Shown one piece after another: positions 1-9,079 of a DNA stretch of 38,224 nucleotides (positions are counted from its first letter, which is position 1; every line of letters starts with the position of its first letter). A model generated the notes under the pieces. It saw nothing but the letters and a program-made list of their open reading frames with translations, did not search any database and was not told the origin of the DNA. The stretch comes from Clostridiales bacterium. GTDB lineage: Bacteria > Bacillota > Clostridia > Christensenellales > Borkfalkiaceae. The translations under genes were made by a program, and so were the position numbers. The stretch lies in assembly GCA_015069565.1 (NCBI GenBank), contig SVIJ01000009.1, forward strand, positions 1 to 38,224, in the 5' to 3' direction.

Positions 1-1925
1 GTCTTTTCAATAAAGTTCGCATTCGTGATTTCAATGAGTACATTGCCCGAAGCTTGAATAAAACGTTTTACCTTGCCTTGAATGATGATCGTATCGCCCA
101 CTACGGGTTTGACTTCTGCAAATTCTCCGTACTTGTTGCCAAGTTTATCGTATAAGCCGTACACGTACAGCGTGTTACCGTCTTGATCTTCGATGGTAAA
201 ATTACCATAATCTTCATTGTGGAACGCTCTAATTTTGCCTTTTACGTAGTATGCCTCTTCCGTTTCTGCGTCATCCGCAAGCGTATTGCCGATTGCATAG
301 ATTTCGGGAATGGTCGAAAGCACGTAGCCGTCGGGTGTCGGCGTCGGCGTTGGCGTAGGATCGGGATCGGGCGTTGGCGTAGGATCGGGATCGGGCGTTG
401 GCGTAGGATCGCTGGTCATATTGCCGTCTTCGATATAGTCCGCTATAAGATCGCGCGCGAACGTCGTTTGATCGTAACGAGCAATCTCTGTTGCCCCGTT
501 CGGTTTATACGTAGAACTGTACGTATCGATGACGATGTAATACGTTCCGTTTACGTCCACGTTGTTGCGAATACTCTCGCCGTACGTACCGCAATAGATA
601 AAGTAGTTATTGTTGTTCGTTTCCAAGAATTGCGATTTCAGCTTCGCGCCCGAAATCGAACAGAGCACCAAGGGGTTATCGAACGGCAGAATGTTCAAAA
701 GGTCGCCGTAGATGATTTGCCCCGAATGCAAGTCGTAAGGACTGCGCGCGCTGAGATAGCCGCCGCCTAAAACAATGTCGTACTGCTCGCCCCAACGCTT
801 GAAGCCAGCCTCGAAATAGAGCCTTGCCGCAAGCTCGCGAAGTTCGTAGCTGTTGCGGAGTCGATCGTTTTTGCCCAGCACCCGCAACCCAACGGCAAGA
901 TCGTCTGCGTATTTCGTCTGCAACATTCCCGCAATGGGAGCCGCCTGTTTATTCGCATACTGACTGTGATATACAACGCACGCTTCGTCTACGGAGAGGG
1001 TGTTTTCAACCAAGTTAATCTTCCCCGACGCATACGAAATGCCGTCGTTATCGCCGCCGCCTTGGATATGGTACACGTCCCCATTGTCCTGCATAACGTA
1101 CGCTTGATGGGTGTGTCCTTCGAATACTAAATCCACACAGCCGTTCGAAAGTATTTCGTTATAGCCCGAATATCCGTCGTGCAAGGAATAGACGATACAG
1201 TCTGCGCCTGCCGCTCTCAAACGGTTGGCTTCCGCTCTGACAAGATCGGTCAGCTCGTTGCCTACCTTAAAATATACGTCCGTTACTTTGTCCGCGGAAA
1301 TCGAGCTGTAACAATCGCCGATTGCGCCGATAATGCCGATTTTTGCACCGCCGCGTTCCACCATCACCGACGGCTGACAGTACGGCGCTCGTTCGCCCGT
1401 CGCGTGCTCGTACACGTTGATGGCAAGATAGACAAAATCCGATTGCGCCGCGTTGCTTTCAATGTATTCCGTGCCCCAGTCGAACTCATGGTTGCCCAGC
1501 GTCATAGAAACGAATCCCATTTCGCTCATCCAGTCGTTGAGAATCATACCGCGCGTGAGGTTCGATTCCCACGCGCCCTGCCACATATCTCCCGACGACA
1601 AAAGCACCGTATTCGGGTTGCGCGTCTTGGCTTCGTTCAAATAGGTGGTCATACCGCCGATGCCCGATTGCGTATCCGTTTTTAAGAATTTCCCGTGCAA
1701 GTCGTTGACAGCGTAAAAATCCACCGATACCACTACGCTGTTGTCGCAAAGGTCGCAAAGCTCGTTGCTATCGTTGTCGACGTGTTGGCAAGAATCATCA
1801 GGAATAGTATCGCCGCCACCGCTTTGCGAGCCGCCAAGCGAACCGCCCGAGCTCATCGGGAAGCTACATCCACCGAACAAGATGCAAGCAAGTATCATTG
1901 TGACAAATTGTAATTTTTTCTTCAT
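1..1925 (-). CDS. 5'-nucleotidase/metallophosphatase-type surface lipoprotein with C-terminal OB-fold-like domain (C-terminus cut by window edge)
   Basis: The reading frame is open from the ATG at 1925 to the window edge. It follows an AAGGAGATAAGG ribosome binding site. The N-terminus is a lysine-rich, hydrophobic signal with Cys near residues 13 and 19, so it is probably a lipoprotein, although the lipobox (FGGC) is imperfect. Calcineurin-like phosphoesterase motifs follow in order: NDLHG, SSGDMWQG, LGNHEFDWG and FEGHTHQ. A 5'-nucleotidase C-terminal domain comes next (LGGGYLSAR, GDLLNILPFDN). A Thr/Pro/Asp repeat linker then leads to a region resembling a nucleic-acid-type OB fold, which is cut off. 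The family (UshA/YfkN/CpdB-like) hydrolyses nucleotides outside the membrane; the exact substrate is not visible. It lies 47 nt downstream of the phosphohexomutase fusion gene, probably in the same operon. Confidence 0.88.
   Translation of the reverse strand, partial: MKKKLQFVTMILACILFGGCSFPMSSGGSLGGSQSGGGDTIPDDSCQHVDNDSNELCDLCDNSVVVSVDFYAVNDLHGKFLKTDTQSGIGGMTTYLNEAKTRNPNTVLLSSGDMWQGAWESNLTRGMILNDWMSEMGFVSMTLGNHEFDWGTEYIESNAAQSDFVYLAINVYEHATGERAPYCQPSVMVERGGAKIGIIGAIGDCYSSISADKVTDVYFKVGNELTDLVRAEANRLRAAGADCIVYSLHDGYSGYNEILSNGCVDLVFEGHTHQAYVMQDNGDVYHIQGGGDNDGISYASGKINLVENTLSVDEACVVYHSQYANKQAAPIAGMLQTKYADDLAVGLRVLGKNDRLRNSYELRELAARLYFEAGFKRWGEQYDIVLGGGYLSARSPYDLHSGQIIYGDLLNILPFDNPLVLCSISGAKLKSQFLETNNNNYFIYCGTYGESIRNNVDVNGTYYIVIDTYSSTYKPNGATEIARYDQTTFARDLIADYIEDGNMTSDPTPTPDPDPTPTPDPDPTPTPTPTPDGYVLSTIPEIYAIGNTLADDAETEEAYYVKGKIRAFHNEDYGNFTIEDQDGNTLYVYGLYDKLGNKYGEFAEVKPVVGDTIIIQGKVKRFIQASGNVLIEITNANFIEK
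347..410. repeat. 24-nt tandem repeat (about 2.7 copies) coding a Thr-Pro-Asp linker
   Basis: Units occupy 347-370, 371-394 and a partial copy 395-410. On the minus strand they encode repeats of TPTPDPDP. This is an extended, rigid interdomain linker in the surface lipoprotein, between the nucleotidase domain and the OB-like domain. Repeats of this kind can change copy number by slippage without breaking the frame. Confidence 0.85.
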
Positions 1926-1972
1926 ATCCTTATCTCCTTTGTCTTTGGTGGAACTCGGTCTATGTTTCTCTT

Positions 1973-4720
1973 TTAGTTCTTCGCCTTTTCGAGCATTTCG
2001 CTAACTGCCGCTTGCAATGCTACAAGGTCTTCTTCTGCCTGTGCCTGCGTTGCCGCTTTCAGCGAATAGTAAATTTTGAGCTTGGGCTCTGTCCCCGAAG
2101 GTCTTACACATACGAACGAGCCGCCGCTCAGTTCATAGTACACGCAGTTGCATTTGGGGATATTAAGCGGCACAACCGTGCCTGCCAAATAGTCCTTCCT
2201 AACGTCCGCGCTATAATCGCGGAAGGCTTCCACCGTCCACTCGCCAAGGTTTTTCACGTCCATCGTTTTGAGCGCGTCCACCACGCCGTTCATTTCCTTC
2301 ATCGCATTCAAGCCCGAATACTGAATGGAAACGTTCTTATCCAAAACGTAGCCGTATTTCGCATAGATTTCCTGCAAGCGCGCATAGACGGACTTCCCAA
2401 CGTAGGAATAATAGCAAACCATTTCCGCGCAGAGCATGGACGCAACCACCGCGTCCTTATCTCTTGCGTGCGTGCCGCGCAGGTAGCCGCAGCTTTCTTC
2501 AAAGCCGAATACGTAGGTGTGCTTGCCGTCCGCTTCCCACTGCTTGATTTTTTCGCCGATGAACTTAAAGCCAACGGGCGTTTCGTAGAGTGCTACGCCG
2601 TAATCTTCACAAAGCGCCTTTGCCATACCCGTAGAAACGAACGATTTCACAACCGCCGCATTTGCAGGCATAACGCCGTCTTCGCTCAGTCTTTGCAGGA
2701 TGTAGTCCAAGAGCAAAATGCCCACTTGGTTGCCAGAGAGCGCCACAAACTCGCCTTCGTTGTCACGAACAACCACTCCCAAACGGTCAGCGTCGGGGTC
2801 TGTACCGAATACGACGTCCGCTTGAATTTCGTTGGCAAGCGCAATACCCATCGACATCGTTTCTTTGTATTCGGGATTAGGAACTTTTACAGTCGAGAAC
2901 TCGGTATCCTTCTTTGCCTGTTCTTCCACCACGGTCACGTTGATGCCAAGCTTTTGCAAAATCGCCATAACGGGCTTATAGCCGCTACCATGTACGGGCG
3001 TGTATACGAGCTTTAAGCTCGCGCCGCATTTTTCCACCGCTTCCTTGGAAAGGGTGAGCGCGGAAAGCTCTTCGATATAGTCTTCGTCCAGTTTTGCAGG
3101 AACAGGTAAGATAAGCGGACTGTTCTTTTCACCAGAAACGGACAGGAAATCTTCGATTTTCGAGATATGCGCCACCACCTTTGCGGTGTCCTCGGGGGAC
3201 ATTTGCGCGCCGTCTTCGCCGTAGACCTTATAGCCGTTGTATTCCTTCGGATTGTGGCTTGCCGTGATCATAACCCCTGCCACCGTCTTCAAATAACGCA
3301 CCGCATAAGAGAGCATGGGAACGGGATGCACGTCGTCGAAAAGGTATGCCTTAATACCGTTCTTTGCCAGCACTTCCGCCGTGACGCGAGCAAACTCTTC
3401 CGATTTTCTACGGGTATCGTAAGAAATCACCACGCCGCGCGCCATCGCTTCTGCCCCGAGCGTTTTGATGAATTCCGCAAGCCCTTGCGTCGCGCGCATT
3501 ACGGTGTAGATATTCATCATGTTCATGCCGTAGCCGATGAGCCCACGCATACCAGCCGTACCGAATTCAGGTTCAGCGGCAAAGCGGTACTCTTTTTCCT
3601 TTTCATCGCTCGCAATCGAAAGCAATTCCTGCTTGCCTTCTTCGCAAAGTCTTTCGTCGTGCAACCAAGCTTCATAATTCTTTTGATATTCCATTGTTTT
3701 ATCTCCATTTTTATTATTTTCGTTGTTTTCAGGTTCGGTATGGGGCGGCTCATCGCTCTGCGCCGTTTCGTCTACGTAGTCAAAAAAGTGCTCCGTATCC
3801 CCCTTACACTCGTTGGTGGCAATATCGTCGAAGGTGACGAAATATTTTTTTCCCTTGATTGTGAAGTAATTGACGTACTGCGCGCAAATCAAAAGCACGT
3901 AAGACATCGGAATCGTGATGAGCAGTCCGCTCAAAAAGGTGAACACAATCGCAATCGCGTTGATGGCTACGATGATATAGACAAGTGCCAAATAGAGCGA
4001 GAACGCCTTTCTATGATGCCGCTTTTCCGATTCACGGACGGCGTGTATGGCTTCCTTCAAGCTCATATTATCTGCCGTAATTGCAGGCATCCACGCTGAC
4101 GTAAAAGTGAGCTTCACCGCCTGCCCGACGGCAATCACCGTCATCGACAAAAAGAGCGAGAGCCCCACGTTTACAAAAATGCAAATCACCGCTACGATCG
4201 CCAGCATAACAAGGTCGATTGCAAAAGCAACGGGTACGTAAACCAAAGCGTACTTGGACGCCTTGCCAAGGTTTGCAACGTATGCTTGGCGGAAAGGAGT
4301 TTCCGCATACGTCGTCATACGATCGTTGATGATACTGCCCACCGAAAAATAACACAGGGTGTCCAAAAAGCGTTGCCCCAAGTATACGATGATGCAAGCA
4401 ACCGCTCTTCCGATGATCTCCCCTGCCATCGTCCATACCAAACCGCCAAAGGCAGGCAGGGATTCGTTTACAATTTCGTCACGCAAGCCTTCAAAGGTGC
4501 TCCCCGACGCGTGACCGGGCATAAACTCGGCAAGCAGGGTGCGAATATCCCCCAAAAGGTTGTTCCATTCCACGCTCGAAAAAATCTCTACGAGCTGGGG
4601 CAAGATCAACACCCCGTACAGCGCCGCGCAAATCACGCCTACCACAAGCTTGTAAACGAGTACACGGGATACGTTTTTGAAGTTCTCCGTCAACAAAGTT
4701 AATGTATTTCTAAATCGCAT
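1973..4720 (-). CDS. Multi-pass membrane protein fused in frame to a complete phosphoglucomutase/phosphomannomutase
   Basis: The ORF is 915 residues. Residues 1 to about 300 carry several hydrophobic segments and resemble the separate membrane protein encoded just upstream (4749-5573). Residues about 300-342 are an acidic, Asn-rich linker. Residues 343-915 (573 aa) form a full-length PgcA-type alpha-D-phosphohexomutase. Its phosphoserine loop TASHNPKEYNGYK has the Ser at mutase residue 146, the metal loop is TDPDADRLG, the sugar loop GFEESCGYL and the phosphate loop RPSGTEPKLK. The enzyme interconverts hexose 1- and 6-phosphates for cell-wall and glycolipid precursors. The first start has AAGGAG 7 nt upstream. 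The mutase Met343 has its own GGAGAT ribosome binding site, so a free 573-aa mutase (1973-3694) is probably also made, or is the main product. The gene sits in an envelope-related cluster. Confidence 0.85.
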   Translation of the reverse strand: MRFRNTLTLLTENFKNVSRVLVYKLVVGVICAALYGVLILPQLVEIFSSVEWNNLLGDIRTLLAEFMPGHASGSTFEGLRDEIVNESLPAFGGLVWTMAGEIIGRAVACIIVYLGQRFLDTLCYFSVGSIINDRMTTYAETPFRQAYVANLGKASKYALVYVPVAFAIDLVMLAIVAVICIFVNVGLSLFLSMTVIAVGQAVKLTFTSAWMPAITADNMSLKEAIHAVRESEKRHHRKAFSLYLALVYIIVAINAIAIVFTFLSGLLITIPMSYVLLICAQYVNYFTIKGKKYFVTFDDIATNECKGDTEHFFDYVDETAQSDEPPHTEPENNENNKNGDKTMEYQKNYEAWLHDERLCEEGKQELLSIASDEKEKEYRFAAEPEFGTAGMRGLIGYGMNMMNIYTVMRATQGLAEFIKTLGAEAMARGVVISYDTRRKSEEFARVTAEVLAKNGIKAYLFDDVHPVPMLSYAVRYLKTVAGVMITASHNPKEYNGYKVYGEDGAQMSPEDTAKVVAHISKIEDFLSVSGEKNSPLILPVPAKLDEDYIEELSALTLSKEAVEKCGASLKLVYTPVHGSGYKPVMAILQKLGINVTVVEEQAKKDTEFSTVKVPNPEYKETMSMGIALANEIQADVVFGTDPDADRLGVVVRDNEGEFVALSGNQVGILLLDYILQRLSEDGVMPANAAVVKSFVSTGMAKALCEDYGVALYETPVGFKFIGEKIKQWEADGKHTYVFGFEESCGYLRGTHARDKDAVVASMLCAEMVCYYSYVGKSVYARLQEIYAKYGYVLDKNVSIQYSGLNAMKEMNGVVDALKTMDVKNLGEWTVEAFRDYSADVRKDYLAGTVVPLNIPKCNCVYYELSGGSFVCVRPSGTEPKLKIYYSLKAATQAQAEEDLVALQAAVSEMLEKAKN
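3692..3706 (-). promoter_or_regulatory. Internal ribosome binding site and start codon for the mutase part
   Basis: On the minus strand GGAGAT (3701-3706) stands 8 nt before an in-frame ATG (3692-3694), exactly where homology to stand-alone phosphohexomutases begins. It lies inside the long fused frame, so the transcript may give two products or the fusion may be only a read-through frame. Confidence 0.65.
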
Positions 4721-4748
4721 AAGCTTTCTCCTTTCCTTTTTCGCCCGA

Positions 4749-5573
4749 TTACTCGTAGTATTTTTTCAAGTCTGCGCGTTCGATTTGCTCGCGGTCGAAA
4801 TAGACCACCTGCATACGCACGCAAAATTGCAATATTAAAATCGCATAAAAGAGCGTTGCTACCGTAATCGAAACGATTTGCGCGTCGGGTAAATACACGG
4901 TTGCTAGAACAATCAAGATTTCCGAGAAAAGCAGGGATACCGCCTGCATCACCGTCAGCTTGCCTTGGATAGGCTCGCAAAGTATCTGACCGTACCGCAA
5001 CGCTTCAAACGTTCTAAAACCCGTGATTTGCATACAGGGCAACCAAAGATATATAAAGGAAATCAAGTACGTCAGCACAAAATGGAACGCCACCCACACA
5101 ATCGGGGCTACCACGTACATCAGCGGCGCGGCAAGCCCTAAGCAAAGGGTCAGTACCGCCGCAAGCACGAGCGTCCAAAGCTCATACACGACAAACGTAA
5201 TCAACACCATGCCCAGCGTAGACATCAAATTGTCGTTCAGTTTTCCCCACAGCCCGTTGAACGTCCGCTTGCCAAAGCGCATATGCTTATCGGTGAACGC
5301 CATAAGTAGCGAAACGCAAACCACAAGCGCCGCCACGCCAAAGACGCCCGCAAGCACCGTTTCCCAAGACGCGAAGTTGAAAATGGACACCGCTTGGAAA
5401 ACTTCGGCAAAGGAAATCTCTTTCCAAATCCCTGCAAGGATTTTTTCATAGATTGCCAAAATCTCTTCGCGCGCCACCGTAAAGGAAAGCAAAAACGCAG
5501 GCAAAATAACAAGCGGAAAAACGTAGAAAAAGTTTTTTAAATTATAGGAAATCGTCTTCAAGGTGTATTTCAT
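4749..5573 (-). CDS. Multi-pass membrane protein, paralogue of the N-terminal part of the neighbouring fusion protein
   Basis: The protein has 274 residues with about six hydrophobic segments and a charged C-terminal tail ending in KKYYE. I do not recognise a family. It resembles residues 1-300 of the downstream fusion protein in overall layout. Both start with a short Lys/Asn-rich stretch (NLKN versus NFKN), then a membrane span, an amphipathic stretch, and a conserved W(L/M)P-x-(M/I) segment followed by an EA motif. Even the ribosome binding sites match: AGGAGAAGCTT-ATG here and GGAGAAAGCTT-ATG there. It is 28 nt from the fusion gene and 29 nt from the transglutaminase-like lipoprotein, so all are likely co-transcribed. 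Function unknown; a tandem duplication is inferred. Confidence 0.8.
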   Translation of the reverse strand: MKYTLKTISYNLKNFFYVFPLVILPAFLLSFTVAREEILAIYEKILAGIWKEISFAEVFQAVSIFNFASWETVLAGVFGVAALVVCVSLLMAFTDKHMRFGKRTFNGLWGKLNDNLMSTLGMVLITFVVYELWTLVLAAVLTLCLGLAAPLMYVVAPIVWVAFHFVLTYLISFIYLWLPCMQITGFRTFEALRYGQILCEPIQGKLTVMQAVSLLFSEILIVLATVYLPDAQIVSITVATLFYAILILQFCVRMQVVYFDREQIERADLKKYYE

Positions 5574-5602
5574 AAGCTTCTCCTATCTTTTGTACGTCAC
5601 GG

Positions 5603-7006
5603 CTATACCGCCCAAGGGGTCGGCTCGCCCAGTTCGTTATAATGCCAGTAGCTTTCAGGGTTCTCCGTCGGCTCCGTTTCGCTGAAATAATAGACGGTCG
5701 CCGTCGAGAAGGTTCCCCCTTGCAAAGGAATGTTCACGTTGGCGTATTCTGCCGCTGTACCTTCGTAATAGATTTTCTTTAACGGACAGTGTTTGAGCGC
5801 ATACGCTTCTATTTCCTGCATGGAAACAGGCAATATAATCTCTTGTATCTTCGGCTCTCCAAACGAGAACCCGAACTCTATCTTCGTCACAGGAAGCCCA
5901 AGATACGTAGACGGGATTCGTATACGGTACTGATCGACCAAATAATCGTCTACGCTACAATGGTCTTCATATACCCGATACTTAAAGCGCGAATAAGACA
6001 AATCCTTGGAAACAGTAGGCAAGATTTCTACCCGCCCCGTCGAATCGGCAGCGCCGCTATCATAGGCAGGCGCGCTATAATCGAAGTACTTCCAGAACAC
6101 GTCTTCGCTGCACAGGAAAAGCGTTTGATCCTTGTTCCCGTCGTCGTTGGTCGCGTCCGTATGATACCATACGCCGTCCAGCTTCACCATATTCCAAGCA
6201 TGGTTCAACGCGTCGTTTCCTACGGAAATACATTCCACGCCGAAAACGTTGGAAAGATAGGTCGTCGCAAAGGTGTACCCAACGCAAACGGAATTCGTGT
6301 TCTTATCCCCGTCAAAGACGCCTACCACATTCCCTGCGTGCGCGCGCACACTCGGATTGCCCTGCTCGTCGTATTCATATTCGACTTGCCCGATTACGTA
6401 TTCGTATATTTTTTCAAACACTTCAAAATCGGTGAGTCCAGCCACGAGCTTCGCGCCAACGGTTTGCACCGCTTCCACAATCTTTGTATCCGCCGCATCC
6501 CGCTCCGCTTTCGTGTCGTACTCCGCCGCGATTACGGGCGAAAGGCTTTCTTCCCCGTAGAGCATATACGAGCCGTCGTAAGCGTAGTACTGCGGACAAT
6601 CCTGATAAAAGGCGTCGAACGCCTGCAACGCCGCGTCCTTCGTCAAGTCAAACGATGCGTAGCGATAATGCCCTAACACACGGTATTCTTCCTTCTCGTA
6701 GGTGTACGTTTTCAGCTCTCTCTTTCCCGCAAAGAACTTATCCATGTCAATGCGCAATTTTTTATAGAACTGCTGTTGCTCGGGTGTGAGCCGCTCGTAA
6801 TAATAAGAGCCGCCACCTTCCGTTCTCGTGTAGACGTAATGATCGTCCACCGTCGCGTCTTCAAAGACTTGATTTTCAATCGCGTCCGTCACCGCGCTTG
6901 CAATCGAACTGAGCAAATCTTCGCACCCAGCAAGCCCAAAAACGGTCGTACAGGCAAGTACCGTCGCAAGAAGCTTTTTAATTTTTTTGATAGCTATGTA
7001 TTTCAT
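5603..7006 (-). CDS. Transglutaminase-like lipoprotein with leucine-rich-repeat-like C-terminus
   Basis: The protein has 467 residues. The N-terminus is a lipoprotein signal with lipobox LAGC (Cys28). A transglutaminase-like (papain-fold) core shows a plausible triad: Cys241 in SVCVGY, His269 in NHAWN and Asp284 in HTDATND. Residues about 350-440 look like BspA-type LRR_5 repeats (LGLPVTKIEF, IQEIILP, LKKIYYEG). Such proteins act at the cell surface as proteases, amidases or crosslinkers; the substrate is unknown. It is the first gene of the envelope cluster that continues into the two membrane proteins, the mutase and the nucleotidase lipoprotein. No Shine-Dalgarno sequence precedes the ATG, and the best promoter places the transcript start 2-5 nt upstream, so the mRNA may be leaderless. 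Confidence 0.88.
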   Translation of the reverse strand: MKYIAIKKIKKLLATVLACTTVFGLAGCEDLLSSIASAVTDAIENQVFEDATVDDHYVYTRTEGGGSYYYERLTPEQQQFYKKLRIDMDKFFAGKRELKTYTYEKEEYRVLGHYRYASFDLTKDAALQAFDAFYQDCPQYYAYDGSYMLYGEESLSPVIAAEYDTKAERDAADTKIVEAVQTVGAKLVAGLTDFEVFEKIYEYVIGQVEYEYDEQGNPSVRAHAGNVVGVFDGDKNTNSVCVGYTFATTYLSNVFGVECISVGNDALNHAWNMVKLDGVWYHTDATNDDGNKDQTLFLCSEDVFWKYFDYSAPAYDSGAADSTGRVEILPTVSKDLSYSRFKYRVYEDHCSVDDYLVDQYRIRIPSTYLGLPVTKIEFGFSFGEPKIQEIILPVSMQEIEAYALKHCPLKKIYYEGTAAEYANVNIPLQGGTFSTATVYYFSETEPTENPESYWHYNELGEPTPWAV

Positions 7007-7014
7007 ACATAGTT

Positions 7015-7043
7015 ATTGTATCATACTTTTTATCATAAATCAA
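7015..7043 (-). promoter_or_regulatory. Sigma-A-type promoter for the transglutaminase-led cluster
   Basis: On the minus strand the -35 is TTGATT (7038-7043) and the -10 is TACAAT (7015-7020), with a 17-nt spacer. A TGA precedes the -10 (extended type). It lies immediately before the start codon at 7006. Confidence 0.6.
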
Positions 7044-7052
7044 TATTTTTAG

Positions 7053-7091
7053 CAAAAAAAAACCGAGCGGTTTTATAAAAACCGCTCGGTT
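7053..7091 (-). terminator. Intrinsic terminator after fucI
   Basis: A perfect 14-bp stem (7061-7074 with 7078-7091) with a 3-nt loop contains the core CCGAGCGG. It is followed on the minus strand by a run of T. It lies 17 nt past the fucI stop and separates fucI from the downstream cluster. Confidence 0.92.
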
Positions 7092-7108
7092 TCACCCGAA
7101 AACTCGGA

Positions 7109-8911
7109 TTATTTAATGTTTTTATACATAGGTCCGTATGCTTGGCAAGCTCTATAATCCTGACCTTCCTTATCCATACCGAACGCATTCCAAGCCGTAG
7201 GACGGTAGATCTTGTCTTCGTCTACGTTGTGCATACATACGGGGATGCGGAGCATCGAACAAAGCGTGATAACGTCCGCGCCGATATGTCCGTAAGAGAT
7301 TGCGCCGTGGTTTGCGCCCCAGTTGTTCATAACGTCGTAAGCGGTCTTGAACGCGCCCTTGCCCGTCACTCTCGGAGCAAACCAAGTGCAAGGCCACGTA
7401 TAGTCGGTACGCTTCCAAAGCTTGTGGGTGACTTCATCGGGAACGGAAACCGTCCAGCCTTCCGCAATTTGCATCACAGGACCAAGCCCCTTCACCATGT
7501 TCAAACGGAGCATCGTGCAAGGCATTTCGCTACGGGTGACGAAACGGGACGAATAGCCGCCGCCACGGAAATAGCCAAGGTCTGCATACGGCCACGTCGT
7601 CGCCTTCATACAAGCGTCGATGTCCGCGTCCGTCATATTCCACCACTGCTTCATGGTAGCGTTGCCGTTTTCATCCTTCACTTCGCCGCAAGCGTCTACG
7701 CAAGCCGCGCCCGAGTTGATAAGGTGAATAAAGCCGTCCGCTTCCTTCGCCTTGCCTTCTACGTCGTAGCCCGTCACGCGCTTGATCGCGTCGCCCGACC
7801 AGTATGTACGAACGTCCGCAAAGATTTGCGCTCTGCCCGTAAGCAGCTTCCCAAACAGCATACAAACGCCGTTCAAGGTATCGTTTTCGGTTGCAAGGAT
7901 ATACGGTTCTCTTGCGCCGTTCCAGTCGAACGTAGAGTTCAAAATACTTTCAGGGAAGTCACAGTTCGGATAGAAGTCCGTCCACTGTCTTTGACCCTGG
8001 AAGCCCGCCGCAATCGCGTTGTGACCAACCATTTCTTCTTCCGCGCCTTCGGGAAGGTTGGGGTTGCCGTTCATCAAATCCTTGATGATGCAAGCCATCT
8101 TTGCGGTGAATTCCCAGTCCTTTTCCTTCTGCTCTGCCGTGCGTTGCAGCTCGGGGGGATTCTTATCAAAGTCGGGATTGCACTTCGCTTTTACCCAAGC
8201 GAGCGCCTTTTCGTATTCCGCTTGATCGTAGATGCCTTCCGTCATTCGGCGGATGATTTCTACTTCGTCCACGCTTTCTACGCGCATACCCAAATATTCT
8301 TCAAAGAGCTCGACGTTTACAATCGAACCTGCGATACCCATACAGATCGAGCCGATTTGCAAATAGGATTTACCGCGCATCGTCGCAACCGCCACCGCGC
8401 AACGTGCAAAGCGGAGCAATTTTTCCGAAACGTCCGCAGGAATGGAAGTATCGTCCAAATCCTGTACTTCGTGGCCGTAGATGCCGAACGCAGGCAAGCC
8501 CTTTTGTGCGTGACCTGCCAAAACCGCCGCAAGGTATACCGCGCCGGGGCGTTCCGTACCGTTGAAGCCCCAAACCGCTTTGATCGTCATAGGATCCATA
8601 TCCATCGTTTCGCTACCGTAGCACCAGCAGGGGGTGACGGTGATGGTGATATCCACCCCTTCCTTGCGGAACTTATCCGCACAAGCCGCCGCTTCTGCCA
8701 CTCTACCGATCGTCGTATCTGCGATAACCACCTTTACGGGCTCGCCATTCGAATAGAATACGTTTTTGGAAATGAGTTCCGCCGCGCTTTTCGCCATGTT
8801 CATCGTCTGCACTTCCAAGCTTTCACGCACCTTCAAAGGTCCGCGTCTGCCATCGATCGTGGGACGGATACCGATTACGGGATAGCTACCGATCAATCTA
8901 GATTTTGCCAT
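7109..8911 (-). CDS. fucI: L-fucose isomerase
   Basis: The 600-residue product interconverts L-fucose and L-fuculose, and D-arabinose and D-ribulose in some members. The start was set at the ATG at 8911 because AAGGAGT lies 9 nt upstream and the protein begins with [11 protein letters not shown], as is usual for the family; the longer frame adds 14 unlikely residues. The family's N-terminal [13 protein letters not shown] and SICMGIAGS-type segments and full length are present. The gene has its own consensus promoter and terminator and no fuculokinase, aldolase or permease beside it. The rest of the pathway must be elsewhere, or the enzyme serves another pentose/deoxyhexose route. Confidence 0.95.
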   Translation of the reverse strand: MAKSRLIGSYPVIGIRPTIDGRRGPLKVRESLEVQTMNMAKSAAELISKNVFYSNGEPVKVVIADTTIGRVAEAAACADKFRKEGVDITITVTPCWCYGSETMDMDPMTIKAVWGFNGTERPGAVYLAAVLAGHAQKGLPAFGIYGHEVQDLDDTSIPADVSEKLLRFARCAVAVATMRGKSYLQIGSICMGIAGSIVNVELFEEYLGMRVESVDEVEIIRRMTEGIYDQAEYEKALAWVKAKCNPDFDKNPPELQRTAEQKEKDWEFTAKMACIIKDLMNGNPNLPEGAEEEMVGHNAIAAGFQGQRQWTDFYPNCDFPESILNSTFDWNGAREPYILATENDTLNGVCMLFGKLLTGRAQIFADVRTYWSGDAIKRVTGYDVEGKAKEADGFIHLINSGAACVDACGEVKDENGNATMKQWWNMTDADIDACMKATTWPYADLGYFRGGGYSSRFVTRSEMPCTMLRLNMVKGLGPVMQIAEGWTVSVPDEVTHKLWKRTDYTWPCTWFAPRVTGKGAFKTAYDVMNNWGANHGAISYGHIGADVITLCSMLRIPVCMHNVDEDKIYRPTAWNAFGMDKEGQDYRACQAYGPMYKNIK

Positions 8912-8973
8912 TGTTTTATTACTCCTTAAAATAATTTGCTTTTTTATCCGCAAGCTTTTTGCCTACTTGCCTT

Positions 8974-9002
8974 ATAATAACACAATTTTTTTTCCTTGTC
9001 AA
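8974..9002 (-). promoter_or_regulatory. Promoter of fucI
   Basis: On the minus strand TTGACA (8997-9002), a 17-nt spacer and TATTAT (8974-8979), with an extended TGT before the -10. It leaves a leader of about 55 nt before the fucI start. No obvious operator or CRE site was recognised. Confidence 0.8.
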
Positions 9003-9030
9003 TAGCCGTTTTGGAAATTTTTTATAAAAT

Positions 9031-9061
9031 AAAAAAGAAATGCCCGATTTGGACATTTCTT
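9031..9061 (-). terminator. Intrinsic terminator after the fakA-degV operon
   Basis: An 11-bp stem with one G-U pair (9035-9045 with 9051-9061) has a 5-nt loop. It is followed on the minus strand by TTTTTTATTTTAT. It lies 18 nt beyond the degV stop. Confidence 0.85.
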
Positions 9062-9079
9062 CCTATTTTATTGCAATGA

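Noticed and set aside
7142-8929. 595-codon open frame on the plus strand
   Set aside because: Exactly antisense to fucI, with Arg/His-rich nonsense composition and no ribosome binding site. Codon bias in the real gene removes antisense stops.
8912-8953. Longer N-terminus for FucI (14 extra residues)
   Set aside because: It would lie upstream of the strong AAGGAGT ribosome binding site and does not resemble the family N-terminus.
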